A stretch of 64,000 nucleotides of DNA. Origin: Chitinophagales bacterium. Lineage in GTDB: Bacteria; Bacteroidota; Bacteroidia; Chitinophagales; UBA2359. Made by a program: the position numbers and the translations under genes. The notes below the pieces were generated by a model. That model saw nothing but the letters and a program-made list of their open reading frames with translations. It was not told the DNA's origin and ran no database searches. Location of the stretch: positions 1,612,001-1,676,000 of the forward strand of contig JAWKLZ010000001.1 in assembly GCA_041392475.1 (NCBI GenBank), read 5' to 3'. The stretch's first letter is position 1, and each line of letters starts with the position of its first letter. Below are positions 34,918 to 44,017 of the stretch, in pieces.

Positions 34918-37900
34918 AAAATATTGTGATATTTCAAATCCTAAAAAAACAGGACTTTTATTAATAGATTTACCAACAGGCTTTGGTAAGACTTATGAAG
35001 TTTTGAAATACATTTATCAAGACTATCAAAAATCAGATAAGAAAATTATTTTTCTTACTGAACTCAAAAAAAACCTACCACATGATACCACTTTCAAACA
35101 TTTTTTTGAAAAAGAAAATAGACTAAAAGATTTTGAGAATGACGTAGTATTCATTAATTCAAATCTTGATTGCGTACTTGAAAATCTGCTCCCTAATCTT
35201 AATAAGATTCCTGAATTTATTAAAGAAACCGAAGAATTTAAAACTTTACAAGCTAACATCAAATTTTATGAGGATTTGAATAAAAGAAAAAAAAACTCTT
35301 TGTTTATTCAATTACAAGACAAAGTAAGAAAAGAAATCCAAAGCGATTATGAACCAAGGTTTAGAAAATTACTCACAAAATATTTTTACGAAAAAGGCAA
35401 AAAAAAAGAAGTCCGTATTGATTTATTGAAAAATGACAAAGATTTTCAATGGGTTGCAAAAGTATATCCAGCAGCGTTAAGTTTTGAAAAACGAATTTTC
35501 TTTTTGAGTGTAGATAAGTTTTTAGTGAAAAATAGTCCAATAATAGAGAAATCGTATTACTTTTTTGATAATAATTTTTTAAAAAATGCACTTATTTTTA
35601 TTGACGAATTCGATGCGAGCAAAGAGGTTATACTTAAAAATATTATTGAAACACAACTCAAAAAACGAGTTGATATTATCGGCTTATTTGAGCAAATATA
35701 CAGTAGCTTTACATCTTTGACCATTCCTCAAATATTTTACAAAAACTCACAGCAGTGGGAAAAACTCAAAGAAAAAAAAGCTGATTTACAAGACATTGCC
35801 CATATCATTGAAAACCTAAAAAGCGAAGCAACTAAAATAAACGATGAATATAATATCAATTATTCAGTAAAGACTTTTGGACTAAACAATCAAAAAAATT
35901 TTCTTTTCCATGACTATCAATATCACACCATTGTAGGTGATAAAAAGAGTTTTATTTATTTACAACAAGACGAAAATGAGAGAATAAATAATGTTCACTT
36001 TGTTGAAAAAGATGCTGCCCGTAGAGATAAGCCAAGTATCACAGAGTTTTTGACAGCTATTAAGAGTTTCATCAACTTTTTCAAAAAGGGTGCAAAATTG
36101 ATAGCAGAAAATTATAAACAAATCAAAAATGAAAACCCAAACATTGATAATTTTACATTTGAAAATGCTTTATATACTTTTTTTGATGAATTAAAGCTAA
36201 CAAGAGAACAGAAACTACACCTCATTGATAGTATTCAAATAAAACAATTCCAACACAAACAAAAAAGTAAAGAAAGTGAAATAAAAAATGACTTTAGTTT
36301 TCATAACAATGGATTTCGCTATTATAATTTTGAAGATAGCGAATTACATGACACTAAATCTAAAATATACATAACAGAATTTGATACTACACCAGAAAAA
36401 TTATTACTTAATTTAGCAACTAATAACTTAGTTATAGGTATTTCTGCAACTGCTAAAATGAAAACAGTTATAGGGAACTATGACTTAAAATACTTACATA
36501 GAAATTTAAAAGAAAATTACCTTGAACTAAGTTATAATGAAATACAAACTCTGAAAGATGAATTTGTCAAACGAAATAAAGATTATGTTTCTGTCAAAGC
36601 AGATTTTTTAAGCATTGAAAGTTGGAAAAAAACTTTAAGGAATTTCGAATTTGGTAAACTTAAAACCAACGAGCTATTAACAGAACTTGAAAAATATCAA
36701 AATTCAGAAGAAAATGATTTTGAATTAAAAAGATATTTAAAAATAGCAAACGTCTATCAAAAATTTATACAAAACGATAATATCCAATCTTTCCTTTGCT
36801 TCCTCAATACACACCCTGACTATAATAAAGTCTCTTGTGATTTGAAAATATTAGAAATGTTTTTTAGTGCTATTATTCAAAAATATCAAAAAGAAAGTTT
36901 ATTTTCTTCTAATAAAGATAATTTTGATGTCAAAAAATCATTCAAGGTTCTCAATTCCAAAGATTTTGATGATAAGAAAACAGAAATTTTGGAATTACTT
37001 AAAAAAGGACAAAAATTATTTTTGATAACAACTTACCAAACTTTGGGCGCAGGGCAAAATATTCAATACGCCTTAGATAACTTTGATGAATTTCTCACAA
37101 AAGGAAAAATCAAACAAACTTATACTCCTAAAGGCTATATACCTGAAAGATTAAAAGATTTTGATGCTATTTATTTGGATAAACCAAGCAATCTTCTGGT
37201 CAACGTCAATAATGAACAACTAACGAATTTTGACGTGAATAAACGTATTTTTCAAGCTGAAATGCTTTTTCAAGCTAATAAGATTTTTTATCAACAACTT
37301 GTTTATGAAATCAAACTTACATTTAAAAAAGCTTATTATAAGGATAGGCGTTTTGATGTTTTCTTTCCCAAGGAAATATATAAAAGTCTATATCTTACAG
37401 AAGATTACAGGAACTTTGTAGCCAAAGAAGTAATACAAGCTATTGGTAGAATTAATCGCACTCATTTCAAAAACAATGAAATTTATATTTATGCAGATAA
37501 AGCAATAGCACAACAAATCAAATATTTTGATACTTCAAACTATCTATGCCTAAAGGAATTTGAAGCGTTGATTGAGAAGGCACAATTTGAACAAGAGGAA
37601 GAATTACTAAATAATGATAAAATTATGGAAATAGAACAAAATAACATCTATTCCCATAATTGGATAAATGCTAAAGTAAAAGGCAAATACTGGAATGAAG
37701 AAAACATTAGAGATTGGCAAGAACTTCGGGAAATTGTGCTGAAATACCCTACTATATCTAAACAAGAATTTGAGAAATCAAGTAATCTGAAAAACTGGCA
37801 GTTCATTTATGTGCCAATGTTAGACAGCAATTTTAAAGAGTTTGAACCAAAAAATTGTTATCATTTTACCCAAATAAATGACTATTCCAATATTAAAATT

Positions 37901-38470
37901 GATTTCTCAGGAAAGGGAAAAGAAGTTTCTGCCAAAGCGATTAATTTACCTGATTTGATGAAAATAAAAGATATACAAGATTATTTCAACACACAAGACT
38001 ATGCGACTGATTTTCAAGTAAACGATTATATCATTGCTCCTGAAATTTTTAACAATATCTATAAAGGTGCTTTAGGCGAAGTCATAGGCAAATTCATTTT
38101 TGAAAATTATATTATGCCTGAAAAGATTTTGCAAGAATTACCACAAAATATTTTTGAACGGTTTGATTTTATGCTTGATGATGGTATTTTTATAGATTTT
38201 AAATTTTGGAATGATAATAATAGCCAAAGTTACAAAGAACAAATTGAAAAAATATTTTCACTAAAAATAGCTGATATTAAACGAAAAGGATTTGTTTTCA
38301 AAAAAGTTTTTATTATCAATATATTATCAGATAATAGGTTTAAGATTCATGAAAGTCAAAAAGGACAATTGATTGAAGTCCCTTTCTTAATTGACAAAAA
38401 ATCTTTCACTATTGACTCTGAAAAATTACATAACCTTATAAAACTCTTAAAAAGTGCAATACAAAACTAA
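34895..38470 (+). CDS. SF2 helicase with C-terminal PD-(D/E)xK-like nuclease domain
   Basis: 1191 residues. Helicase motifs: Walker A LPTGFGKT (26-33), DEFD (237-240), GISATAK (515), TTYQTLGAGQN (712) and QAIGRINR (848-855). The ~280-residue spacing between motifs II and III is unusually long. It is poor in Cys, so the Fe-S cluster of true DinG/XPD proteins is not indicated. The last ~130 residues look like a restriction-endonuclease fold: GALGEVIGKF (E1062), FDFMLDDG (D1091) and IDFKFW (D1101-x-K1103). Composition is far more AT-rich than the neighbours, and a GTG-started partner overlaps its end by 17 bp. A DNA-targeting defence or conflict enzyme is an inference; I know no exact match. Confidence 0.85.
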   Translation: MKLFPLLEKYCDISNPKKTGLLLIDLPTGFGKTYEVLKYIYQDYQKSDKKIIFLTELKKNLPHDTTFKHFFEKENRLKDFENDVVFINSNLDCVLENLLPNLNKIPEFIKETEEFKTLQANIKFYEDLNKRKKNSLFIQLQDKVRKEIQSDYEPRFRKLLTKYFYEKGKKKEVRIDLLKNDKDFQWVAKVYPAALSFEKRIFFLSVDKFLVKNSPIIEKSYYFFDNNFLKNALIFIDEFDASKEVILKNIIETQLKKRVDIIGLFEQIYSSFTSLTIPQIFYKNSQQWEKLKEKKADLQDIAHIIENLKSEATKINDEYNINYSVKTFGLNNQKNFLFHDYQYHTIVGDKKSFIYLQQDENERINNVHFVEKDAARRDKPSITEFLTAIKSFINFFKKGAKLIAENYKQIKNENPNIDNFTFENALYTFFDELKLTREQKLHLIDSIQIKQFQHKQKSKESEIKNDFSFHNNGFRYYNFEDSELHDTKSKIYITEFDTTPEKLLLNLATNNLVIGISATAKMKTVIGNYDLKYLHRNLKENYLELSYNEIQTLKDEFVKRNKDYVSVKADFLSIESWKKTLRNFEFGKLKTNELLTELEKYQNSEENDFELKRYLKIANVYQKFIQNDNIQSFLCFLNTHPDYNKVSCDLKILEMFFSAIIQKYQKESLFSSNKDNFDVKKSFKVLNSKDFDDKKTEILELLKKGQKLFLITTYQTLGAGQNIQYALDNFDEFLTKGKIKQTYTPKGYIPERLKDFDAIYLDKPSNLLVNVNNEQLTNFDVNKRIFQAEMLFQANKIFYQQLVYEIKLTFKKAYYKDRRFDVFFPKEIYKSLYLTEDYRNFVAKEVIQAIGRINRTHFKNNEIYIYADKAIAQQIKYFDTSNYLCLKEFEALIEKAQFEQEEELLNNDKIMEIEQNNIYSHNWINAKVKGKYWNEENIRDWQELREIVLKYPTISKQEFEKSSNLKNWQFIYVPMLDSNFKEFEPKNCYHFTQINDYSNIKIDFSGKGKEVSAKAINLPDLMKIKDIQDYFNTQDYATDFQVNDYIIAPEIFNNIYKGALGEVIGKFIFENYIMPEKILQELPQNIFERFDFMLDDGIFIDFKFWNDNNSQSYKEQIEKIFSLKIADIKRKGFVFKKVFIINILSDNRFKIHESQKGQLIEVPFLIDKKSFTIDSEKLHNLIKLLKSAIQN

Positions 38471-40754
38471 TCAATTAGACAAAATAATTTTGTTTTCAAG
38501 TGAAAACTATAAAAATATAACTAAAGATTTTTGGGTGTATAAATTTAAGATTGATGCTAAAAAGGTTGGCTATCAGTATTCTTTAATAGATGAAGTGAAA
38601 CAAGAGCTAAATGGGGTTAAATCTGTTGTCTATCTTGCCTCTAAAGCTTTTTATGCTTTATTTGAAAAAACAAAATTTAAGAATGAATTTGAGTTGGAGG
38701 AGAAAATACAAAACCTCATTAAAAATTCTGATGAAGTACAATTTTCTCAAATTACTAATTTAAGAGATAAAAATGAAATTGATACACGCCATTTAGCACA
38801 ACTTTTATTTAATAGTTTAGCAAATACTGCTACAAAAAACACTAAGTATTCTAATATAACGGGTGGATTGTATTGGGTAGTAAAAACAAATGAGGCAAAA
38901 CAAAAAAAAGATTCTCCAAAAATTACTTGGCAATACATCACATTAAAATTAGAATTAGATTATCATTTACATTTAAGATTACATGTAAAAACTTTTTCCA
39001 ACTTGAAAATGACAGGTAAGATGAATTTTACTAATAGAAAGACTAAACTAAAAGATTATGTCCAATATGAAATTCTATCAGATAACATCCGAAGTATGCG
39101 AAGATTGAAAAGTACCGAATATAATAAAAAACCTAACAGCACATACATATTAGCTCAAATAGATGGTAAAAAAAGTAATATTCCTTTTTTAGACTTTTCA
39201 AATTGGGAAAAATTTGAAGTTTCAAAAAGTGGGGTACTCTATCTTTTTTTGAAAGAGGTAAAAGAACATTTGAATGAATATATTAATGTTAATTTCGTTC
39301 AATTACCTTTTAATGCAGAAAAAACAGAATTTGACAAAACCCTCTCTAATAAGGTGAAAACAAGAATACAAGAATTTTGTCACAGTATCCCTATTGTTAT
39401 TAATATTGCAGATAGCTTAAAAAATGATAAGGAGGCACAGGAATTGGCTCAAAACTTACAAGTTTTTTTGACCAATACAAATTACAACATTGGAAATATA
39501 TGTATTGGTAATTTATCAAAAAAATCCATTAATATTCGCATAATTCGTAATAAGCAGTATTATAAAAATAATAACCTTACAGATGAATATTGTAAAAACA
39601 AAAATTATTTAATACATCACATCACTACCGATGATTTTGAAAAGAAAAATAAGACAACAAGAAAACGAACAATTGAAAAAGCTGCTGTTGATGTTATTTT
39701 TAAAGAAAGTTATATTAAAAATGATATAAGAAATGGCAAAATTACCATTATAGATTGGACTTTCGGGGAGTGGCTTTTTATGGGTAAGGAAGAAGTAAAA
39801 GAAGAAAATCAAGATAAAAAAGATAAAAAATTTAACTATCACTTATTAAAAGTTTCAACAGATGGTAGATTGACTTACAAAACTTGCCTATATAATGAAG
39901 TTTTCTCAAATTCCGCCTATGAAAGATATAAGGCGATTTACCAACAATACGATAAGTTCAATGGAAGGGAATTTTTGAATTGTTTGTTAGTTTCTAATCA
40001 TCAAGATATCAATCTGATTTTCGAAACGCCACTGTTTACCATTCAAGAAATTGAGAAAATTGGAGAAACTTTGGAATTAGAAAATCAAGACACAGAAATA
40101 TCCAAATCAGCTATTTTGAGAATGTTCGAAAAATTTATTCAAAAAAACGAATTATTTGCAAAAGACGAGAGGTTTGATAAAATAATTTCAAAAACTAAGT
40201 CTTATAAAGAAAAATTTACAAAACACGATTTGAACACCCTTTTTTATGATGTAAAAAAAATCAAACATTTAGAAAAAGACTTAAAAGAAGCAAAAAAAAA
40301 TGGATTACAATCTGAAATTAAAAATCTTGAAGAAAGAATTCAGAAATTCAAGTCAGAGAGTTTAAGTAATCAAACAAAAATTAAGAAAGAGTTCTGTCGT
40401 TTTTATTACGAAAACTCATATTCTTATCTGGGCAAAAAAGATGTTTTACATCATTTTTTCAAGGGAAAAGAAGATATGGACGAGCTTTTTGCTTCAAGCA
40501 CAAATATTTACTTTCAAAGCGAAAATTTAATGGAGGCTTTTTATTTTGTGGGCATTGTTCCAGAACAACTTCAGACAAGTTTCCAAAATGCTACCAATAT
40601 ACGTAAAATCAAAGCAGTTAGAAATTTGAAGGGGAAACAAAGCCAACTTGTTTTTGACCAACTTTTAGAAACAATGGCAGTTGATTTTGTAAAGCAAGGT
40701 AATTTAACTGTTTTACCGTTTCCATTTAAATATCTGCGTGAGTTAAAAAAATAA
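38454..40754 (+). CDS. Large protein of unknown function, partner of the helicase-nuclease
   Basis: 766 residues, start GTG at 38454 overlapping the helicase gene by 17 bp, so translationally coupled. No family recognised. Visible: an N-terminal alpha/beta part, a beta-rich segment (WQYITLKLELDYHLHLRLHVKTF), IPIVINIADSL near 312, KNYLIHHITTDDF near 384, IIDWTFGEWLFMGKE near 429, a Lys/Glu coiled coil around 605-645, and a striking C-terminus TVLPFPFKYLREL. Size, beta-rich N-half and helicase plus endonuclease partner would fit a divergent pPIWI-RE (Argonaute-like) protein, but I see no diagnostic motif. Same low G+C as its partner. Confidence 0.8.
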   Translation: MQYKTNQLDKIILFSSENYKNITKDFWVYKFKIDAKKVGYQYSLIDEVKQELNGVKSVVYLASKAFYALFEKTKFKNEFELEEKIQNLIKNSDEVQFSQITNLRDKNEIDTRHLAQLLFNSLANTATKNTKYSNITGGLYWVVKTNEAKQKKDSPKITWQYITLKLELDYHLHLRLHVKTFSNLKMTGKMNFTNRKTKLKDYVQYEILSDNIRSMRRLKSTEYNKKPNSTYILAQIDGKKSNIPFLDFSNWEKFEVSKSGVLYLFLKEVKEHLNEYINVNFVQLPFNAEKTEFDKTLSNKVKTRIQEFCHSIPIVINIADSLKNDKEAQELAQNLQVFLTNTNYNIGNICIGNLSKKSINIRIIRNKQYYKNNNLTDEYCKNKNYLIHHITTDDFEKKNKTTRKRTIEKAAVDVIFKESYIKNDIRNGKITIIDWTFGEWLFMGKEEVKEENQDKKDKKFNYHLLKVSTDGRLTYKTCLYNEVFSNSAYERYKAIYQQYDKFNGREFLNCLLVSNHQDINLIFETPLFTIQEIEKIGETLELENQDTEISKSAILRMFEKFIQKNELFAKDERFDKIISKTKSYKEKFTKHDLNTLFYDVKKIKHLEKDLKEAKKNGLQSEIKNLEERIQKFKSESLSNQTKIKKEFCRFYYENSYSYLGKKDVLHHFFKGKEDMDELFASSTNIYFQSENLMEAFYFVGIVPEQLQTSFQNATNIRKIKAVRNLKGKQSQLVFDQLLETMAVDFVKQGNLTVLPFPFKYLRELKK

Positions 40755-40853
40755 TCATGTGTAGAAGATAATATACTCACTTTGAGTACATCAAAATCAG
40801 AATTATAAATATAAAAAACATAGAATAAAAAATATCTACTCCACCAAAAAACA

Positions 40854-42446
40854 ATGTCCAAACAATTTCGTCCACTTTTCATCCTTTTAGCCGCCATGTT
40901 GGTCATTGCCGCTGCCTTGTATTACCTTGAAAAAGAAGTACATTGGGGAGGATTCGTGTCCATGATGGTCTTTTATGGACTCATTTTCTACTTGGGTATT
41001 TATGCTGCAAGCCTCCGAAAATCTGATAGTGTCACCGAAGTCATGTTGGCAGGGCGAAGCATCCCCTTGTTCATTGCCGTATTTACGATGAGCGCAACAT
41101 GGGTAGGTGGCGGATACATCAACGGAACTGCCGAATACACAGTCAGTTCTGGTTTGGCATGGGTACAAGCACCGTGGGGATATGCGCTGAGTTTGGTAGT
41201 AGGTGGTTTGTTTTTTGCCCGAAAAATGCGCCGCTACCAATTCAAAACCATGCTCGACCCTTTGGAACAACGCTTTGGCAAACAGATGGCTGCCCTACTC
41301 TTTCTTCCCGCCCTCACAGGTGAAATTTTTTGGTCGGCTGCAATATTGACCGCTTTGGGAACGACCTTCGGAACGGTTCTGGGCTTGGACTTCAATACTT
41401 CGATTGTACTTTCTGCTATGATTGCTATTGCATACACTGCCTTAGGTGGGTTGTGGGCAGTTGCGCTGACCGATATTGTGCAGTTGATTTTTTTGTTTGT
41501 TGGCTTGATATTGGTCATCCCCTTTGCATTGCAGCATGTGGGTGGATGGGAAAATGCGTGGCAGATGTATGTGGACAAAAAAGGCAGTTTGAGCAGTTTT
41601 TTTCCTCCAATTGACGGTTGGCGGCATCCCGAATGGGGCAATTATTATTGGAATTGGCTCGACTATGCTTTGTTGCTCATTTTTGGTGGCGTGGCATGGC
41701 AAGTGTATTTTCAACGGGTTTTGTCTGCAAAAAACGAAAACACAGCTGTATGGCTTTCCATCATTGCAGGTTTTGTGTGTATGGCGGCGGCTATTCCTGC
41801 TATTATGATTGGCGTGATTGGGGATGTGGTAGATTGGTCAAGTGTGGGCGTTGCAGTTCCTGAGAATGCGTCTTTGACCCTGCCTTATGTGGCCCGCTAT
41901 TTGACCAATCCGTGGGTCAGTACGATTGCCTTGGGTGCTATTGCAGCAGCAGTGATGTCGTCGGTGGATTCTTCGATTTTATCGGCTTCAAGCATGGCGA
42001 GTTGGAATGTGTATCGTCCTTTGATTCAGCCCGATGTAAGTCCTGAAAAACTGGCAGTGGTGTTGAAGCGTTGTATTTGGATTATTGGGATTGCAGCGAC
42101 TTTGTTGGCATTGCAGGTAAAAAGTGTGTATGCGCTCTGGTTTTTGTGTAGCGACTTCGTTTACTGCATTTTATTCCCACAATTGGTCATGGCTTTGTTC
42201 GACAAAAAGGCCAATTATTATGGTAGTTTGGTGGGGTTTATTGTGTCGTTTGTGCTGCGATTCGGTGGGGGAGAGGCAACTTTGGGAATTCCGCAATTAC
42301 TGCCCTATCCGATGGTCGAAAATGGAGTGGTTTTGTTTCCTTTCCGAACTTTGGCAATGGTCAGCGGCTTGGTGTGTATTTTTGTGGTATCGAGATTGAC
42401 TCAGAAAAGTTGTCCTGCGAAGGAGTTGGTGATGGAGGAGGAATAA
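40854..42446 (+). CDS. Sodium:solute symporter, choline-transporter (SLC5A7)-like
   Basis: 530 residues with about thirteen transmembrane helices of the LeuT-fold SSS family. Signature segments are LAGRSIPLFIAVFTMSATWVGGG near the start, YTALGGLWAVALTDIVQ and SSVDSSILSASSMASWNVY with the Na2-site serines. The overall resemblance is to the high-affinity choline transporter branch. It should import a small organic solute with Na+ across the inner membrane. Composition is normal for the genome, unlike the operon before it. The 3' 630 bp exist again as a decayed copy at 44018-44641. Confidence 0.92.
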   Translation: MSKQFRPLFILLAAMLVIAAALYYLEKEVHWGGFVSMMVFYGLIFYLGIYAASLRKSDSVTEVMLAGRSIPLFIAVFTMSATWVGGGYINGTAEYTVSSGLAWVQAPWGYALSLVVGGLFFARKMRRYQFKTMLDPLEQRFGKQMAALLFLPALTGEIFWSAAILTALGTTFGTVLGLDFNTSIVLSAMIAIAYTALGGLWAVALTDIVQLIFLFVGLILVIPFALQHVGGWENAWQMYVDKKGSLSSFFPPIDGWRHPEWGNYYWNWLDYALLLIFGGVAWQVYFQRVLSAKNENTAVWLSIIAGFVCMAAAIPAIMIGVIGDVVDWSSVGVAVPENASLTLPYVARYLTNPWVSTIALGAIAAAVMSSVDSSILSASSMASWNVYRPLIQPDVSPEKLAVVLKRCIWIIGIAATLLALQVKSVYALWFLCSDFVYCILFPQLVMALFDKKANYYGSLVGFIVSFVLRFGGGEATLGIPQLLPYPMVENGVVLFPFRTLAMVSGLVCIFVVSRLTQKSCPAKELVMEEE

Positions 42447-42574
42447 AAGTAGATTTATTCGATTTTCTTTGGTAAAAAAGTTTTAACTTAGTTTTATTAT
42501 GCTAATTTACATAAGCCATTGCCCACTCTTATAACTAATCATAATTTCAAATTTTCCTAAAATCCTTTTTCACT

Positions 42575-43936
42575 ATGAACAAAAGAAAAGTTCTAAACAG
42601 AATTTTATTATTGGCCTTTATTGGTCTATTTAGCTGTTATTTTCTATCCCCACAAGTGGAAGCACAAACAAAGTATCGTTTTGGAAAACGTACCCATGAT
42701 GAAAAAGACGGGCATGACACTCCTCGAACTTATGGTACCAATTCGAGTAGTTTTGTGATGACCTTTAAAAACCAGACTTTGCTTACCCTGAATCTTTTTA
42801 AAAAAGATAAAAATGGTAAACCAACTTTGGTCAAATCTTTGGCGCATGGTGAAACCTACAAACACCAAACATCCGAAAATGAGCAATGGCTAGCGCAAGA
42901 CCAATATAGCAAAGCAGATATCCTTCAATTTGCAGCCAGTGCCAATAAACCTACTATTCAAATAGATTTGAGTGCCGTTAAGTCTCTTGAATCTACACAA
43001 AAAGTAAATTTAATCTTTAAAAATAGCAACAACTTCGATGTCATTGTTTATTGGAAAGATTTTCGAGGAGTAGAGAAAAAATTTTTCATGTTAAAAGCAG
43101 GGGATAGCTACAAACAGGATACCTATATTGACCATTCGTGGGTGATTCGACATGCAGAAACAGGAAAATTGGTCGGTATGGTAATTGCCAATGAACAAAT
43201 ACAACAAACATACGCTTTTGGAAATGGATTAGGAAAACAACCTGAAGGTAAACCCAAACCGACTCCAACCCCGACTCCAACACCAACACCGACCCCAACA
43301 CCAACACCGACTCCAACACCAACTCCAACACCGACTCCAACTCCAACCCCGACTCCAACACCGACTCCAACACCGACTCCAACTCCAACACCAACTCCAA
43401 CTCCAACACCAACTCCAACACCGACTCCAACTCCAACTCCAACACCGACTCCAACTCCAACACCAACACCGACTCCAACACCAACACCGACTCCAACGCC
43501 GACTCCAACACCAACACCGACTCCAACACCGACTCCAACACCCAATAAATCAGTAGAAGAAACAATGGAAGAACAAATTTTGGCATTGGTGAACAATCAC
43601 CGAAAAAGCTTAGGATTAGGAGTTTTACAGATGCATACAACCATTCAGCAATATGCTCGTAACCATTCGATGTACATGAAAAACAAAGGCAAGATAAGTC
43701 ATGACAACTTTAGTGAAAGAATGACACAGTTGACACAAGTGATTGGTGGTGTAATCATGCGTGGCGAGAATGTAGCCATACAGCCATCTGCTCAAGAAGC
43801 CTTCGATGCGTGGCTTGAGAGTAAAGGACACCGTGACAATATCGAACAAAGTAACTATACACATACAGGTATTGGCGTAGTCAATAAAGGCAATGGTATG
43901 TATTATTTGACACATATTTTCATAAAGAAACAGTAA
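42575..43936 (+). CDS. Secreted VHL-like / (PT)n linker / CAP-domain fusion
   Basis: 453 residues with a signal peptide (LLLAFIGLFSCYFLSP...VEA). Residues ~143-205 match the beta domain of von Hippel-Lindau proteins: VIVYWKDFRGVEKKF, LKAGDSYKQDTYIDHSWVIRH. An earlier stretch (about 57-120, LKS-x-HGETYKHQTSENEQW) looks like a degenerate copy. Then about 95 residues of Pro-Thr repeat, then a CAP/SCP domain (about 328-453) with NHSMYMKNKGKISHDNF, MRGENVA and AWLESKGHRDNI. A cell-surface or released CAP protein on a stiff, probably glycosylated stalk is likely. Target unknown. Confidence 0.9.
   Translation: MNKRKVLNRILLLAFIGLFSCYFLSPQVEAQTKYRFGKRTHDEKDGHDTPRTYGTNSSSFVMTFKNQTLLTLNLFKKDKNGKPTLVKSLAHGETYKHQTSENEQWLAQDQYSKADILQFAASANKPTIQIDLSAVKSLESTQKVNLIFKNSNNFDVIVYWKDFRGVEKKFFMLKAGDSYKQDTYIDHSWVIRHAETGKLVGMVIANEQIQQTYAFGNGLGKQPEGKPKPTPTPTPTPTPTPTPTPTPTPTPTPTPTPTPTPTPTPTPTPTPTPTPTPTPTPTPTPTPTPTPTPTPTPTPTPTPTPTPTPTPTPTPTPTPTPTPNKSVEETMEEQILALVNNHRKSLGLGVLQMHTTIQQYARNHSMYMKNKGKISHDNFSERMTQLTQVIGGVIMRGENVAIQPSAQEAFDAWLESKGHRDNIEQSNYTHTGIGVVNKGNGMYYLTHIFIKKQ
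43259..43542. repeat. Pro-Thr coding microsatellite
   Basis: About 47 units of CCNACN (mainly CCAACA, CCGACT, CCAACT), encoding an uninterrupted (PT)n linker in the CAP protein. Both complementary frames are also open across the region, which is only a consequence of the hexamer period. Prone to slippage in units that keep the frame. Confidence 0.95.
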
Positions 43937-43938
43937 AT

Positions 43939-44017
43939 TTGAAACCAAATTCTATCACCCAACAACTTGCCCTTCAAAGCCAGGGTTTGCTGCAATCGAC
44001 TTCTTTCGGAAAAGGAA
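43939..44017 (+). pseudogene. 5' fragment of the YcaQ/AlkZ-like gene, fused to a symporter remnant
   Basis: Starting with TTG, this ~79-bp stretch matches the first ~85 bp of the winged-helix gene at 47711 (ATCACCCAACAA..., CTTCAAAGCCAGGGTTTGCTGC, TCTTTCGGAAAAGG), with a short deletion and point changes. It stops abruptly where symporter-like sequence begins. It follows the CAP gene's stop by two bases and cannot make a functional product. Confidence 0.88.

Noticed and set aside
34895..38470. Assignment as a true DinG/XPD Fe-S helicase or as Cas3
   Set aside because: No four-Cys Fe-S cluster between motifs Ia and II and no HD nuclease domain; only general SF2 motifs plus a C-terminal D-x-K element are seen.
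43123..43596. Minus-strand Gly-Val repeat frame opposite the CAP gene
   Set aside because: It is only the complement of the Pro-Thr hexamer array; it lacks a start context and any other domain.
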